Assembly (NCBI GenBank): GCA_054601695.1
Contig: BAAHQB010000030.1
Span: 1,054,001-1,118,000, forward strand
Source: Amorphochlora amoebiformis
Lineage: Eukaryota > Cercozoa > Chlorarachniophyceae
Reading direction: 5' to 3'
DNA length: 64,000 nucleotides
Shown here: one piece after another, positions 23,645 to 63,925 of the stretch
Numbering within the stretch: position 1 is the first letter of the stretch
Layout of the letters: each line of letters begins with the position of its first letter
The notes under the pieces: model-generated
Seen by the model: the letters and a program-made list of their open reading frames with translations, nothing else
Database searches by the model: none
Told to the model about the DNA's origin: nothing
Program-made: the position numbers and the translations under genes

Positions 23645-24629
23645 GGCAAAATCCACTGGCAAAGGCTGTGGGTGCTCGAAATAGCTGAAGCCTAAAATCC
23701 GAGACCGCGAATAGCGCAGTTTAAGCGTTTTGTACTGGATATAGGCATAGAAACTTAAGGCTGTAGCTAGCTACAAGGATCCAAAGTTCCAAACTGAATT
23801 CCTCAACTTTACAATCTACTTGGTAATTTTACCAGAAAATATACAGGAAATATAAAACCACCACAACCCGCTGCTGGATCTTCTGAATACTAGTGAATAC
23901 CTGTATGTTAATATGGCGCCATCATCATGAGATCATGTATAGTACTGTACACTAAAACTGTACGTCATGTCTATGTGGTACATATCTGTGTGTACACTAG
24001 ATATACGCTATGATATACTAGATGTACACGTGCATCTCCTATAGCTAGATCTCTAACATAGTATCTAGAGAAAACTATACATGTGCATGTAATAGACTAA
24101 TAGTATATACTATGATGTGGTGATCATTACATACATGATATATATATATATATATATATATACTAAGATATATATATACACTAGATATACATATGTGTGC
24201 TGGGTGTGTATTTTAACATTGTATGTGTATTCATAGAATTATATATATTGAACATATCCTAGATATCGCGACGCATCATGTCTACTAGATAGTAGAAAAA
24301 AAAAATTATGTACATAGAATTATATGTATATCTTCAGGTTTTTACATTTGCGGATCTAAAACATAGGTTTTGCGGATTGAATTTATACATGATTGGAGAT
24401 GTGCGCACTGCAGCTGGCAGCTGCACATTGGATGCGTTTGCGGATTGAAATTTATATGTGTACATGGGAGACGTGCGCACTGCACATGACATGTGTCTTA
24501 TACATATTCAGGTTTCTACGTTTGCGGATTGAAATTTATACAATGGAAGTAACTTGAGACGTGCGCACATGGCGCCAACTTACTCGGAATCCCACCGAAC
24601 ACGCTGATTAATCGAGAAAACCTAGCCAT
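20863..24629 (-). CDS. Unrecognised gene, partly rebuilt
   Basis: First exon 24629-24584 starts with ATG ([15 protein letters not shown], a short basic, organelle-type N terminus) and has a consensus GTAAGT donor. Further segments: 23770-23644 (contains [20 protein letters not shown] and [12 protein letters not shown]), 22996-22933 (ends DPPYITPEN), 22061-21996 ([20 protein letters not shown]), 21807-21790, 21609-21571 and 20943-20863 ([19 protein letters not shown] then TGA). The last five segments are phase-consistent. Joins before 23770 and before 22996 are not, so at least two exons are missing or one segment is misread. The start is only 106 bases from the stop of the next gene on the same strand. 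No family recognised. Confidence 0.5.
21692..21750. repeat. Short telomeric run, TTAGGG strand
   Basis: Nine TTAGGG-type hexamers flanked by repeated AATAACAATAATAG words (about 21626-21785), inside an intron of the minus-strand gene. Confidence 0.9.
21996..22405 (-). repeat. Four copies of an acceptor/exon start
   Basis: On the coding strand TATAG followed by TTATACCTTGAGGGGTTTAT and TGTTGAGGGATGTATT occurs at about 22061, 22180, 22303 and 22405. Only the lowest-coordinate copy continues into the full exon (to 21996). The other three lie upstream of it in the intron. Confidence 0.85.
22485..22996 (-). repeat. Four copies of an exon end plus donor
   Basis: On the coding strand CCCTTACATAACTCCTGAGA then AT|gtat occurs at about 22955-22933, 22865-22842, 22777-22752 and 22515-22492 (the last is more diverged). 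Only the first joins the complete exon starting at 22996. Confidence 0.85.
24340..24575. repeat. Three degenerate copies of a roughly 85-base unit
   Basis: TTTGCGGATTGAAATTTATA followed within about 25 bases by GAGACGTGCGCACTGCA recurs at about 24363, 24438 and 24520, each with internal palindromes (GTGCGCAC). It lies in the first intron of the minus-strand gene. Confidence 0.75.
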
Positions 24630-24734
24630 TGGCCAAATCCGAAATTTTCCACTATTTCAACTGCCGCTGAGCCGTTGATGGCAACTGCTGTTTACCAAGG
24701 CTTTATGTATACACCTATGTGTACACCGTGTAGA

Positions 24735-28870
<4,136 letters not shown>

Positions 28871-29154
28871 GCGGTCACACTAGTCACGGAGTTAGCGTGA
28901 CCTCGGGGAATGTCAGTGTAAAAGTATCCGGCAGTGGACCGGCAGTATCCGATCCTCGGAACCCAGATAGTACATACTTTGAAGGTAGATATCAAAGATA
29001 TAGAAAAATAATATTTGTATATCTAGAAATAGATATTAGGATATTGTTTTTCGGACGCGACTTTTCCCGAACTCTCGTGTCCTGTCCTTGGATACCGAGC
29101 CTTCCAAACAGGGTTCCGTTCCCGAGGGATAGACCACAGAATCGAACGAAGGGC
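28871..29154. promoter_or_regulatory. Divergent intergenic region
   Basis: The 284 bases between the start codons of the 388-residue gene (leftward) and the thioredoxin gene (rightward) have no microsatellite. They must hold both promoters. No clear TATA box or known motif was identified. Confidence 0.5.
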
Positions 29155-30004
29155 ATGTCTGTAGTCCATATTGAGTCTTCCAGCCAGTTCAAAGACCTTA
29201 TCACCTCCGGGGTCGTCATTGTTGACTTCTTTGGTATAAAAATCCGATTTTAACCTATACTTTCAAAAGGCCATCGGGCCTTTCATCAATAGACCCTTCC
29301 TCACCCGTGAACCTTGGTTTGGCTGGACGTATACGGAGTTGAAAGGGCTATTAGATATACCGGAGAACCACTGCACAAAAGGATTCATTTTGCATGTCTT
29401 TTTATCCCTCCAAGCCTCTCTCATGGTAACGATTGATTTGATGTGTTTCGGGTTTGGGTAATCTATTCAGCCGAATGGTGCGGGCCATGTAAGCATATTG
29501 CTCCGGTTCTGGAGGAAATGGCGAGGAAAAATCCTATGGTAGGCTAAATGTGCGTATGTATGTGGGTATGTATATACATGTATGTATGTGTGCGTGTATG
29601 TATGGCAGTCGATAGAATCAAGAAGAAGAAGCTGCAACGACATGTATATTTTCGTATGTATGTAGTCCAGTACGTACACTTATGTATGTATGTATGTATG
29701 TATTTGCATGCGTATGCATGCAAATATTTATGTATGTACACGTATGGATCAAGACGGTATGCAATATTGGGAAAACATTCCGAACATGTATGGTTTTATA
29801 CCTCTTAAAATTGCCTTTTAAGACCTCCATCTCTTAAGATAAACAAACTCTGGACTAAATTCCTCCTCTAAGATTGACTCTAGGTCAAGTTCCTTACCTC
29901 TAAGGTTAACAATAGGTTAAGTTCCTCAAAGTCGACGTGGACAAATTCAGGGACATATCGGCCGCTTATAAGATTAAGGTATCATTAGGGTATTGCACAC
30001 ATAT

Positions 30005-30042
<38 letters not shown>

Positions 30043-30944
30043 GCATGTAAACTTTCGTATAGATACATATATAACATAGATGCACATACATTATCCAAAC
30101 CATAAGTAAATATGCTCCAGGCAATGCCAACGTTCAAGGCGTTTCGCAACGGCACACTAACGGGAACACTGCAAGGGGGTAAGGATTAGATTAGGCTCCA
30201 TACAACTTGGATCAAGGGTTAGGATTAGGGCCTAATTCCTAAACCTGGCCATAAACTCTGTCCTCACAACTCTTGGAATGTTTCGCCAACACTAGATTTC
30301 CGCGTGGACTAAACCAACATTTAATCTGAAGATCAACCTTTTAACCGAACCCCAACCCCAAACCTAGCCCTAACACTATCCAAACCTTAGCCATCAGATT
30401 ATTCAGCATGTCTTAGTCCTCGGACCATTGACGTAGTTAGGGTTAGGGTTAGGCTCGGATCAGATTTTTCAGCATATCCTGGCCCTAGGGCCATTGGCTC
30501 AGCTGTGGTTAGTAGGGTTTGGGTTAAGGTTAGCGTTTGGGATACGTTTGGGCTGGCGAGGAGTAGGGTTAGTTTCGGTTAGGTTTTAATTGGATAGACT
30601 TGGGGTTAGCGTTAGGGTTGGGGTTAGCGTTAGGGTTGGGGTTAGGGTAAGAACAGACTTGCTTAAGGTGCTCAGAGGGTAAGGGGAAAAAGTTCGGCGA
30701 TGGGGTTACGGATGGGGTTACGGCTGGGGTGTCGAGCGCGGGTCAGGGTTTGGGCTAGGGTTAGAATAGTGTACCCCTAATTCTACCGCATCCTAACCCT
30801 AACCCGAGGCCCAAACCCTACCGTGACCCTTACCCTAACCAACCCTTAGCTGACCCGAATAAGCTGGGAAACCTGCTAGGGGCTGAGAGGAAGGCCTACG
30901 AAGACGCGGCGGTGTTTCGTGTGGGCACTAAGGCACACTTCTAG
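29155..30944 (+). CDS. Thioredoxin
   Basis: Five exons: 29155-29233, 29471-29538, 29922-29978, 30121-30178 and 30850-30944. Phases close and give 118 residues ending in TAG. The start is [16 protein letters not shown]. The second exon carries the redox motif [16 protein letters not shown] (WCGPC). The third gives [19 protein letters not shown], and the fourth [11 protein letters not shown] with the family's cis-proline. The last supplies [10 protein letters not shown] plus a 20-residue charged tail. Thioredoxins reduce protein disulphides with electrons from thioredoxin reductase. No targeting peptide is visible, so a cytosolic location is likely. The tail is longer than in a minimal ~105-residue thioredoxin. 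The last intron (30179-30849) is filled with degenerate telomeric repeat and two truncated conserved units. Confidence 0.95.
29840..29930 (+). repeat. Degenerate copies of an acceptor/exon start
   Basis: CTAAATTCCTC, GTCAAGTTCCTTACC and GTTAAGTTCCTCAAAG follow each other at about 29853, 29884 and 29916. Only the last begins thioredoxin exon 29922. The earlier two look like decayed acceptor-side copies. Confidence 0.45.
30180..30849. repeat. Degenerate mixed-orientation telomeric block
   Basis: TTAGGG- and CCCTAA-like words, many with substitutions (GTTAGCGTTAGGGTTGGGG). Two truncated conserved units lie at about 30389-30432 and 30456-30500. The block fills the last thioredoxin intron and is older-looking than the other blocks. 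Confidence 0.8.
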
Positions 30945-31134
30945 CTCTCTTTCTTTCCTTTTCTTCTATTTTTCAGTGTTTCTTTCAGTCTTGACGCAAT
31001 ATTTGTATTTTTGCGATTATTATTTTTTTTTTCTCTTTCTCTTTCTATGACTCTCTCTCTTGTGGTTTTTTTTTCTCTCTATGTTCATATGTATGTATAT
31101 ATACAAATATAACATATATATATATTATAATGTA

Positions 31135-31166
<32 letters not shown>

Positions 31167-31177
31167 CATATTTATAT

Positions 31178-31218
<41 letters not shown>

Positions 31219-31282
31219 TCTGTGAGATGCGGGACATTAGAGTAATAATCCTTTGTGTATATGCATGCATACATTCTATCTC
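30945..31282. other. Thioredoxin 3' flank
   Basis: C/T-rich sequence (TCTCTTTCTTTCC, CTTTCTCTTTC) followed by TA microsatellite; no gene seen. Confidence 0.6.
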
Positions 31283-31452
31283 ATGGAAAACCAGATTCGC
31301 TCTTATCCCTTCTTGATGTGTTTCACGTATGTGTGTATAAGTACACTTAAGCTGTGTTTCATGTGTGTGTGTGTGTATGCATACATTTAAGAAATAAATA
31401 AAATATTTCATAAAAGTATATATATATACAGTGAATATATATCTACACACAT

Positions 31453-31483
<31 letters not shown>

Positions 31484-31797
31484 ATCGAAATACACACCAG
31501 GTTGTGCTTCATTCGTTAAAAAAAGAGGTTTTCAACGGGCTTAGCGCAGAAATCTTAGGGTGAAAACACCAAAAAGAAGACAGCAAGAAAGAGAAAGAGA
31601 CGAAGAAAGAGAAGAGAGACTGTAAGAGAGGAAAGGGGGGGGGTCAGGACAGGAATAGAGAAAAGAGAGAAATAGAGAGGAAAATTAGAGAAAAAAGAGA
31701 GAAGAAAGGAATTTGGCGAGAGGAAAGTAGAGGACAGAAAGAACTCATGATATATATATATATATATATTAATATACATACATATATACATATATAT

Positions 31798-31833
<36 letters not shown>

Positions 31834-31893
31834 GGTACACGAGTGGTTACAACCGTTATAAGGTAAAACATGCACTGATATATATAAATATAC

Positions 31894-31945
<52 letters not shown>

Positions 31946-31991
31946 TACACACTCATATATACATATATATATATATATATATAGGTATGTG

Positions 31992-32022
<31 letters not shown>

Positions 32023-32103
32023 TGTGTGTGTGTATGTATTTGTTCATACATACATAGGGACAGATAAACTCAACGGAGAATATATGCTAGATATACGTAT
32101 CTT

Positions 32104-32134
<31 letters not shown>

Positions 32135-32540
32135 CAATATATATACATATATATAATATATATGTATACTATGTGCACGTAAAATTGTTATATATATACA
32201 CATGACTATTTTCATACAATATATTTTATATATATATATATATATACATATATATACAGGTAACATTTAAGTCGACAGACAATAAATCGATGGTGAAGAA
32301 CCTTGCCCCTAAGAACCTTCACCAGGTAATACATACATATATATATATATATATATATGTACAGATATATACATATATATATATATATAATATATATATA
32401 TATATATTTAATAAATCGATGTTGAAGAACCTTGCCCCTAAGAACCTTCATCAGGTAATACATGTGTATATATATATATATGTAAATATATATAAATATA
32501 TATATATATATTTATATACAGAAATATATATATATATATA

Positions 32541-32580
<40 letters not shown>

Positions 32581-32709
32581 AATCGATGGTGAAGAACCTT
32601 GCCCCTAAGAACCTTCACCAGGTAATACATATATATATATATATATATATATGTAAATATATATAAATATATATATGTATATTTATTTATATGCAGAAAT
32701 ATATATATA

Positions 32710-32773
<64 letters not shown>

Positions 32774-32840
32774 AATAAATCGATGTTGAAGAACCTTGCC
32801 TCTAAGAACCTTCACCAGGTATGTTATACATATATATATG

Positions 32841-32876
<36 letters not shown>

Positions 32877-32963
32877 AATATAGGTGATCGACGTTGAAAT
32901 AATGTCTTCTGCTGGTGATACTAAGACATTAAAAGGTAACTACCAATATATATACATATATAT

Positions 32964-32996
<33 letters not shown>

Positions 32997-33083
32997 TGTA
33001 TATATGTATATATATATATATATATATGTGAATGTGTGTATACGTAGAGATTAACAAATATGAACGTAACACAGACACACACG

Positions 33084-33117
<34 letters not shown>

Positions 33118-33866
33118 AATATATATATATATATATATACATATATATACTTTGTCTGTACATGTTCACATATTTACATATACATATCAAAATCCATGAA
33201 AACACCAAGACCCAAAAAATCACTCAAAAGCTGGAAAAAAAACCAGAAAAAAAAAAACAAAAAGAAAAAAGAGAGTAGGAAACCTCTCGTCACGAAAAGA
33301 GAAGAGAGAGAGAGAGAAAGAGAGAAAAAAAAAAGAATCCTCTCGATAGAGATCCACGTCTCCAAACAGACGGAGAGAAATTCTGGCAATTTCAGCACCT
33401 TAACATTCTCTAACCTCACCCTGATCCCTTCTACAAACCTAGCCCAGCGCTAACCTTACCCTACCCTTACTCTAACCCTCCCTTAATCCTCTTAATCTGC
33501 CGTTTCTTCCACGTGTAACGGTATACCTAGCTGTAACTGTAATACTAATGGGAACCGTTACTCTAACGCTGACCGTTACCTAATGGTAACCTTAATTCGA
33601 AGTCTAAGCCGAATTCTAATGGTAACCTAAGGTTATGGGTCATATGATTGGGTTTTTTTAGGTGTTTTTGCGAAGCGCGATGGACAGACCTACTCGCTCA
33701 CCAAAATTCAAGATGGCGAAGAGGTAACGTAATATATATAATATATATATATATATGTATATGTATATATATATATATGTGTGTGTATATTGATATATGT
33801 TATCTATTCTACATATATATATATATATGTTTATATATAATATGTGTATATATGTTAATATATATT

Positions 33867-33897
<31 letters not shown>

Positions 33898-33921
33898 TAG
33901 AGTATGTAACATTTATATCAA

Positions 33922-33989
<68 letters not shown>

Positions 33990-34149
33990 TATATATATAC
34001 ATATACATATACACACATACATATACATAATATATATATATTATACATATAATATATATATGCATATATATATATATATATATATATATACTATACATAC
34101 ATACATATATGTGTGTGTGTGTGTGTGCATTTGTATATACATGATGTAC

Positions 34150-34190
<41 letters not shown>

Positions 34191-34228
34191 AATATATGTA
34201 TGGGTATTGAGGTTTATATATTCATATA

Positions 34229-34259
<31 letters not shown>

Positions 34260-35558
34260 TATGTATATATATAATATACATATACATCAGTTTCATATAT
34301 ATATATAACCCTAAAACACTGCGACCTCCATATATTAACTCTCTTCCCAACCCTAACCCTAACCCCTATTCTAACCCTAACCCTAGCCCTAACCTAACTC
34401 TAACCATAGCTCTAACCCTAACCTTAACCCTAACCCTAAGCTTTAGTATAAGTAAGCCTAACACTTACCCTTTCAAGCCTCAAACCATTGCAACCCTAAC
34501 CCTAATCTTAACCCTAATCCTAACCCTAATCCTAACCCTAATCCTAACCCTAAGCCTGACCCTAAGCCTAAGGTTTATCCTAACCCTAAACCTAAGCCTT
34601 CAGCCTAATCCTAACCCTAATGCTAAGCCCAAGCATTATTCTTACCTAAAGCCCAAGCCCGAGCCTAACCCTAACCTAATGCCACGATCCGCCGTTATCC
34701 CTAACAGCACTCTGTGGAGGAGTCAATGGTCCTAGGACTGAGACATGCTGAATAATCTGATCCTAACCTAATGCCAATGGTCCTAGAACTGAGACATGCT
34801 GAATAATCTGATCCTAACCTAATGCCAATGGTCCTCGGACTACGACATGCTGAATAATCTGATCCTAACCTTATGCCAATGGTCCTCGGACTACGACATT
34901 CTGAATAATCTGATCCTAACCTAATGCCAATGGTCCTCGGACAAAGACATGCTGAATAATCTGATCCTAACCTAATGTCAATGGTCCTAGAACTGAGACA
35001 TGGTGAATTATCTGATCCTAACCTAATGCCAATGGTCCTCGGACTAAGACATGCTGAATAATCTAATCATAAGCTAATCCACCAAATACTTTAAACTACA
35101 ACTCGGCGTAACCCTAAGGCTAACCCTAATTCTGGGTCTAACGCTAAGGGTAGGGTGAGGGTTTTAGAAGGGTTCTGGTAGGGGTTTTATATATATATAT
35201 ATATATATATATAAATATATATATACTATATATATATGTACTATATATGTATGTGTATATATATATATATATATATATTTAAGGGTAATGATAGATACAT
35301 TTACTCAAAGGTGAAGGGAATTCAAGTTGAACAGCTTCGTATTCCAAAGAACTGCAGGTTATATATCTAAATGTATATATATATGTGTGTATATATATAT
35401 GTATATGGTATATATATATGTATATATATGATTATATTATACATATGTATGTAAATATATATATGTATGTGTGTGGTAGTGTATATATATATGCTGCATA
35501 TGTGTGGATATATTATGTGAACGTAGAAAGTATGTCTAAAAATATATATGTGTACATG

Positions 35559-35606
<48 letters not shown>

Positions 35607-35961
35607 ATATATACATTTATATACGTATGAATGTATATGTATGTTCATGAAAACAATATATTTTATATGCATATATATGTATATATATATATATATGTAT
35701 GTATATATATATATATATATTATAGGTATATATATAATAATTTATATATATATATATATGTTATAAATGCAAATCAAATATATATATATATATGTTATAA
35801 ATGAAAATCATATACATACACATATATTTCAAAAAATATATATACTTCCATGTATATATAATATATGTACATTTAAAGATATGTTAAATGTATTTCTAAC
35901 ATATCTGTAACACTTCCATGCAATCTATGTTTTTATGTACAACCTATATACCTAAATATTA

Positions 35962-36039
<78 letters not shown>

Positions 36040-36061
36040 CATACCCAATATATAGATAGAT

Positions 36062-36133
<72 letters not shown>

Positions 36134-36190
36134 CCAAGGTATCCGGGTTAAAAGTGACATCGAGGAATGATCAAACACTCGCGGTATATA

Positions 36191-36283
<93 letters not shown>

Positions 36284-36358
36284 ATATATTAAAATATATG
36301 TATAAATATATACATACATATATATATATATATACAACAATATATACAATATATATTG

Positions 36359-36413
<55 letters not shown>

Positions 36414-36707
36414 TATATATATATTATACATACATGAGGTATATATATATATATATATGCATATGTTAGATAATCTTAGATTATATATTTATATATATAT
36501 ATATATATATATACATTATATATATATATATATATATGTATATATGTAATGAATTTAGTTGTATATGTATATTTCATCAAGTTTTGTTTATATACGTACA
36601 AACATACATACATTTATATTATATATACGTATATATATATATATATATTTATATAAATATATGCAATGCTATGTAATACGCATGAATATATCCATGTATA
36701 TGATATG

Positions 36708-36742
<35 letters not shown>

Positions 36743-36934
36743 CGTGTGTATATATATATATATATATTATATATGCAATATTGTTTTCATATATACAATA
36801 TACCATGCGGTATAATAATAAATGTAAATCATATACAGGTGTTGGGGTTCAACCCAGCAACGAATAGGTACGCCGTGGTGTTTGGAGACGGAAAAAAGGC
36901 TGCAGTCAAACCCGAGAACCTCACGATACTTTAA
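31283..36934 (+). CDS. Gene with small NG...RYxVxFxxG...VKPENL-type repeats; 5' end tentative
   Basis: Segments: 31283-31326 (possible start, [14 protein letters not shown]), 31501-31559 ([13 protein letters not shown]), 31835-31862 ([10 protein letters not shown]), 32058-32096 ([12 protein letters not shown]), 32260-32325 ([14 protein letters not shown]), 32884-32935 ([17 protein letters not shown]), 33662-33723 ([20 protein letters not shown]), 35284-35357 ([20 protein letters not shown]), 36132-36183 ([17 protein letters not shown]) and 36839-36934 ([27 protein letters not shown], stop). Phases close from 32260 to the end and between 31501 and 31862; the joins at 31326 and 32058 do not. 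The recurring pattern (GL, NG, RYxVxF, VKPENL) is a short beta-barrel-like repeat common in algal proteins, often beside other domains. No enzyme domain is seen. Confidence 0.6.
32260..32825 (+). repeat. Four copies of an exon end plus donor
   Basis: AATAAATCGATGGTGAAGAA through CCTTCACCAG|gta occurs at 32281-32325, about 32411-32455, 32577-32623 and 32774-32820. Only the first is joined to the 5' part of the exon. Each copy retains a usable GT donor. Confidence 0.9.
33190..33640. other. A-rich tract and degenerate telomeric words in an intron
   Basis: 33200-33340 is A/G-rich (runs of A with GAGAGAG). 33430-33640 has degenerate CCTTACCC, CTAACCC and GTTACC words. The coding-looking frames have no exon borders, so I call it intron of the gene ending at 36934. 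Confidence 0.6.
34308..35180. repeat. Telomeric block with a tandem array of truncated conserved units
   Basis: Degenerate CCCTAA hexamers (34308-34680) are followed by one fuller unit (34681-34765) and then about six tandem copies of a ~59-base truncated unit. Each reads CTAATGCCAATGGTCCT, then GACATGCTGAATAATCTGAT, to about 35075. It lies in the intron between exons 33662-33723 and 35284-35357. Confidence 0.9.
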
Positions 36935-37571
36935 CCCAACTTTGCTGTAATGCTGTAATGATGGTGCTATTTAAGTTTTATCTCCGAAGGAGTTACACTG
37001 GAAGTTGGCAAAAGATTAAGTTTTATCCTGAGGAGCTTGAGATAACGAACTTCGGCAGCGGGTTACTGCCGTTGATCTAGCCATGGGCTTTTCAAGTCGG
37101 TATCAACGTTGTATATAGCTAAAGATAGAGCTAGAGCTTAATAACGTAGGCACCGCGATTTTTAATTTTTTTTTTTCATCATAATTGAGATCGTGAGTCA
37201 TTGTCAACTTCGTATGAATTCAGTCAATGACTTGGAAGTCACTTGCAATAACTAGATGTTTTACTAGAGTATCATTACTATGATAGCGCTAGACATCACA
37301 GAATCTGACACAGTTAAGGATTTAACTGAGAACTGTACGTAACTTAAACGTTAATGTTAGAACCAGATTTCAGCTAGAGCTAGCAAGATAATAGCTCAAG
37401 TACAAAATTAAATTTGTATGTGAAATTTGATTTGAATGAACGTGTTTATTTAATAAAGTAAATTACAAATATGTGACAAAGATCCATAGCTGCGGCGAGT
37501 CTCTTTTTTTCTAGACTGCTAGCTAGAGTTTGTAGAGTCCCGCACACAGGCCATTGACAGCTGGCAGTGTT
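36935..37571. other. Intergenic region between two convergent 3' ends
   Basis: Microsatellite-free DNA with no gene seen. AATAAA at 37452-37457 may be a polyadenylation signal for either gene; its distance from 36934 (about 520 bases) makes this uncertain. Confidence 0.5.
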
Positions 37572-46626
<9,055 letters not shown>

Positions 46627-47342
46627 CTAGGAGATAAAAGGATGAAACAACACTCAGATTCACCGACCTCGAAAGGGAGAGTGTGGGAAGAGGGGAGCAC
46701 AGAGACACCGTGTTCATGCGTATCGATAATTGCGGCGCAGAAAGGTATGTATATGGGTGTTCAACGACTCGTTAGAGTAGGTAGAATACTGGTGTAAGCG
46801 TGCTTGAAGTTTTACGCCCATGAGAGCATGTATACGGGCCTCTGTGTACATTTGCCAAGGCTTACGACCACGTAAGAGTGGACTTGGGGGAGAAGTCAAG
46901 GCGAGAAAGCCTTACCACTTGCATAATTTAAAAATATCCGTCATAGAAAGGCTATTTCTAACCCCCGCGGGTATGTACATGTTTGTGGAGCGAGGCAGAA
47001 TATACCGCTTTGGGTATGGATGAGATGAAGGGTACCCTATGGAGGCTATTATAGGAGAAAATCAGAGATTTAGGACCTGACACGTGGATCCTTTCATCTG
47101 TCCGAAAGGGGCTGCCATGATTAACGAGAGAGAGATCGCCAAGCTACCTGCCAGGCGCACCATTTTGTTTGGGACGGAGCAGGGGCGGGAGTGGTGGTCT
47201 TAGAGCCGCGAAATTAAGAAGATTCTGCACGGACATTAATCTTCACTTAAGATATATACTGATATCTCACTTTTGACATATTATTTCATAATATATCCGA
47301 AGAAATTAAATCCTCGCGTGTTGTGCTCGCCCCAGAAGCGCG
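46627..47342. promoter_or_regulatory. Divergent 5' region of the PPR and helicase genes
   Basis: Microsatellite-free DNA between the first certain PPR exon (leftward) and the helicase ATG (rightward). A possible PPR first exon and 5' UTR lie in the left part. CACGTG occurs at 47081-47086 within TGACACGTGGATCC, about 260 bases before the helicase start. Confidence 0.45.
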
Positions 47343-62216
<14,874 letters not shown>

Positions 62217-62826
62217 GTTTCATAGGTCACATCTCCTTGCTATAGCTACTAGAGCTAGGGCCAACTTATTATAATTTCAGAATAAATAAAAAAAAAAACT
62301 AAAAATCAAGTTAGTCGAGAGATGTAATTAATCGTCTGCGTGTTACATGCCTAGATGCGTGATCCGATTTCGATTCTAGATATTAGAGTATGAGAATATT
62401 TCATGACACTTACTAGCCTTCAGGAGTCAACTGAGTCAACTCACATGTTAATTGCAACGGCTATACCTTACCTCTTTTGATAGATACTAGAGATTCTAGA
62501 GATTATTAGTATACCCCGGGTAGATATAACTATTGCGGCATAGTCTAGTGTGTTATACTCAAATTAGTCACTGATTCAATCAGATAGCTCAATGCTAGCA
62601 ATGATTCATGATAGCTGTCCAGAAAATCAAGTGATATCCGCGCCCCGGTTATGAGATGAGAGTAAGTCTACCAGATCTAGCCGGGCCAGTAGTATTTACC
62701 TGCCCCACGTATACCATATGCTAAGTATGATAGACCAAATGTATTTGTTTTTTTCGATTCCGAATGCTTGTGCTAGGCTAATGGAACCCAGCCACGACAG
62801 ATTAAGCCTACTCTGGGCTAAATTAT
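62217..62826. other. Helicase 3' flank; convergent with the next gene
   Basis: Microsatellite-free DNA with no gene seen. AATAAATAAA at 62281-62290, followed by an A run, is a likely polyadenylation signal 65 bases after the helicase stop. Confidence 0.6.
62281..62286 (+). promoter_or_regulatory. Probable polyadenylation signal (AATAAA)
   Basis: Canonical hexamer 65 bases after the helicase stop codon. Confidence 0.55.
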
Positions 62827-63015
62827 CTACTTGTAAGTGACAAAGTCATCCTTCTTGTGCGTCATACGTACAATCGCCTCATCTGGCCCGGTCTGGAATC
62901 AATAATGTGAAAAACAGTGAGTAATATGAAAAATATTTATGCATATACATGCACGCACACGCATGCATACAAACATAAACATATGCATGTATTTATACAT
63001 ATATGTATATATTTG

Positions 63016-63072
<57 letters not shown>

Positions 63073-63310
63073 ATATGTACATATATATATATATATAATA
63101 TATGTGTGTATATATGTATTTATATATAAAATGTCTACAATGTACTAGTGTGTGTATATTTTCAACTACATTTGCACATTATATATATATATAAGAGTAC
63201 ACAATGATATTGTGCATTATATAGTTTACATTGTAATGTACGTCATGATTGGGTTACACTTACTTCCTGCTTGATCTCCGGAATCGGAGATATAGATATC
63301 GAATTCGGAC
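62827..63310 (-). CDS. 3' end of an unrecognised gene (continues beyond the window)
   Basis: Two exons, 63310-63264 ([15 protein letters not shown], consensus GTAAGT donor) and 62892-62827 ([20 protein letters not shown] then K and TAG), join in phase. A further segment near 63640 (reading [11 protein letters not shown] on the minus strand) has splice borders but does not join in phase. The upstream part runs into TA and telomeric repeat and out of the window. No family recognised. Confidence 0.5.
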
Positions 63311-63369
63311 CTATATTTATATATATGTACATATATATATATATATATGTATATATATGTATATATATA

Positions 63370-63463
<94 letters not shown>

Positions 63464-63537
63464 ATATATACACATATATACATATGTAAATATATATATA
63501 TATATATATATATACAAATATATATATACATATAAAC

Positions 63538-63578
<41 letters not shown>

Positions 63579-63716
63579 TGTATGTATATATATGTTTATA
63601 ATATTTACAAACATACCCAGGAAGGGTTATTACAATACCAATACAACTACTAACAAAAATAATACACATACAAATACATACATACAATATATACACATAC
63701 GTATACACACATTATC

Positions 63717-63751
<35 letters not shown>

Positions 63752-63796
63752 TTATATATATCTCACCCAACTCGAATCTATGAACCTTTTATACTA

Positions 63797-63925
63797 TAAC
63801 CCTAACCCTAACCCTAATCCTAACCCTAACCTAACAGCACTATAGCCCCACTCTGTGGAGGAGTCAATGGTCTTAGGACTAAGACATGCTGAACAATCTG
63901 ATCCTAACCCTAACCCTAACCCTAA
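63797..63925. repeat. Telomeric block with one conserved unit
   Basis: CCCTAA hexamers flank a truncated conserved unit at about 63827-63904 (reverse orientation), followed by TA repeat to the end of the window. Confidence 0.9.

Noticed and set aside
28897-29253. Longer thioredoxin frame starting at 28897
   Set aside because: The extra 86 residues have no targeting character and would overlap the divergent promoter; the ATG at 29155 gives the normal family start.
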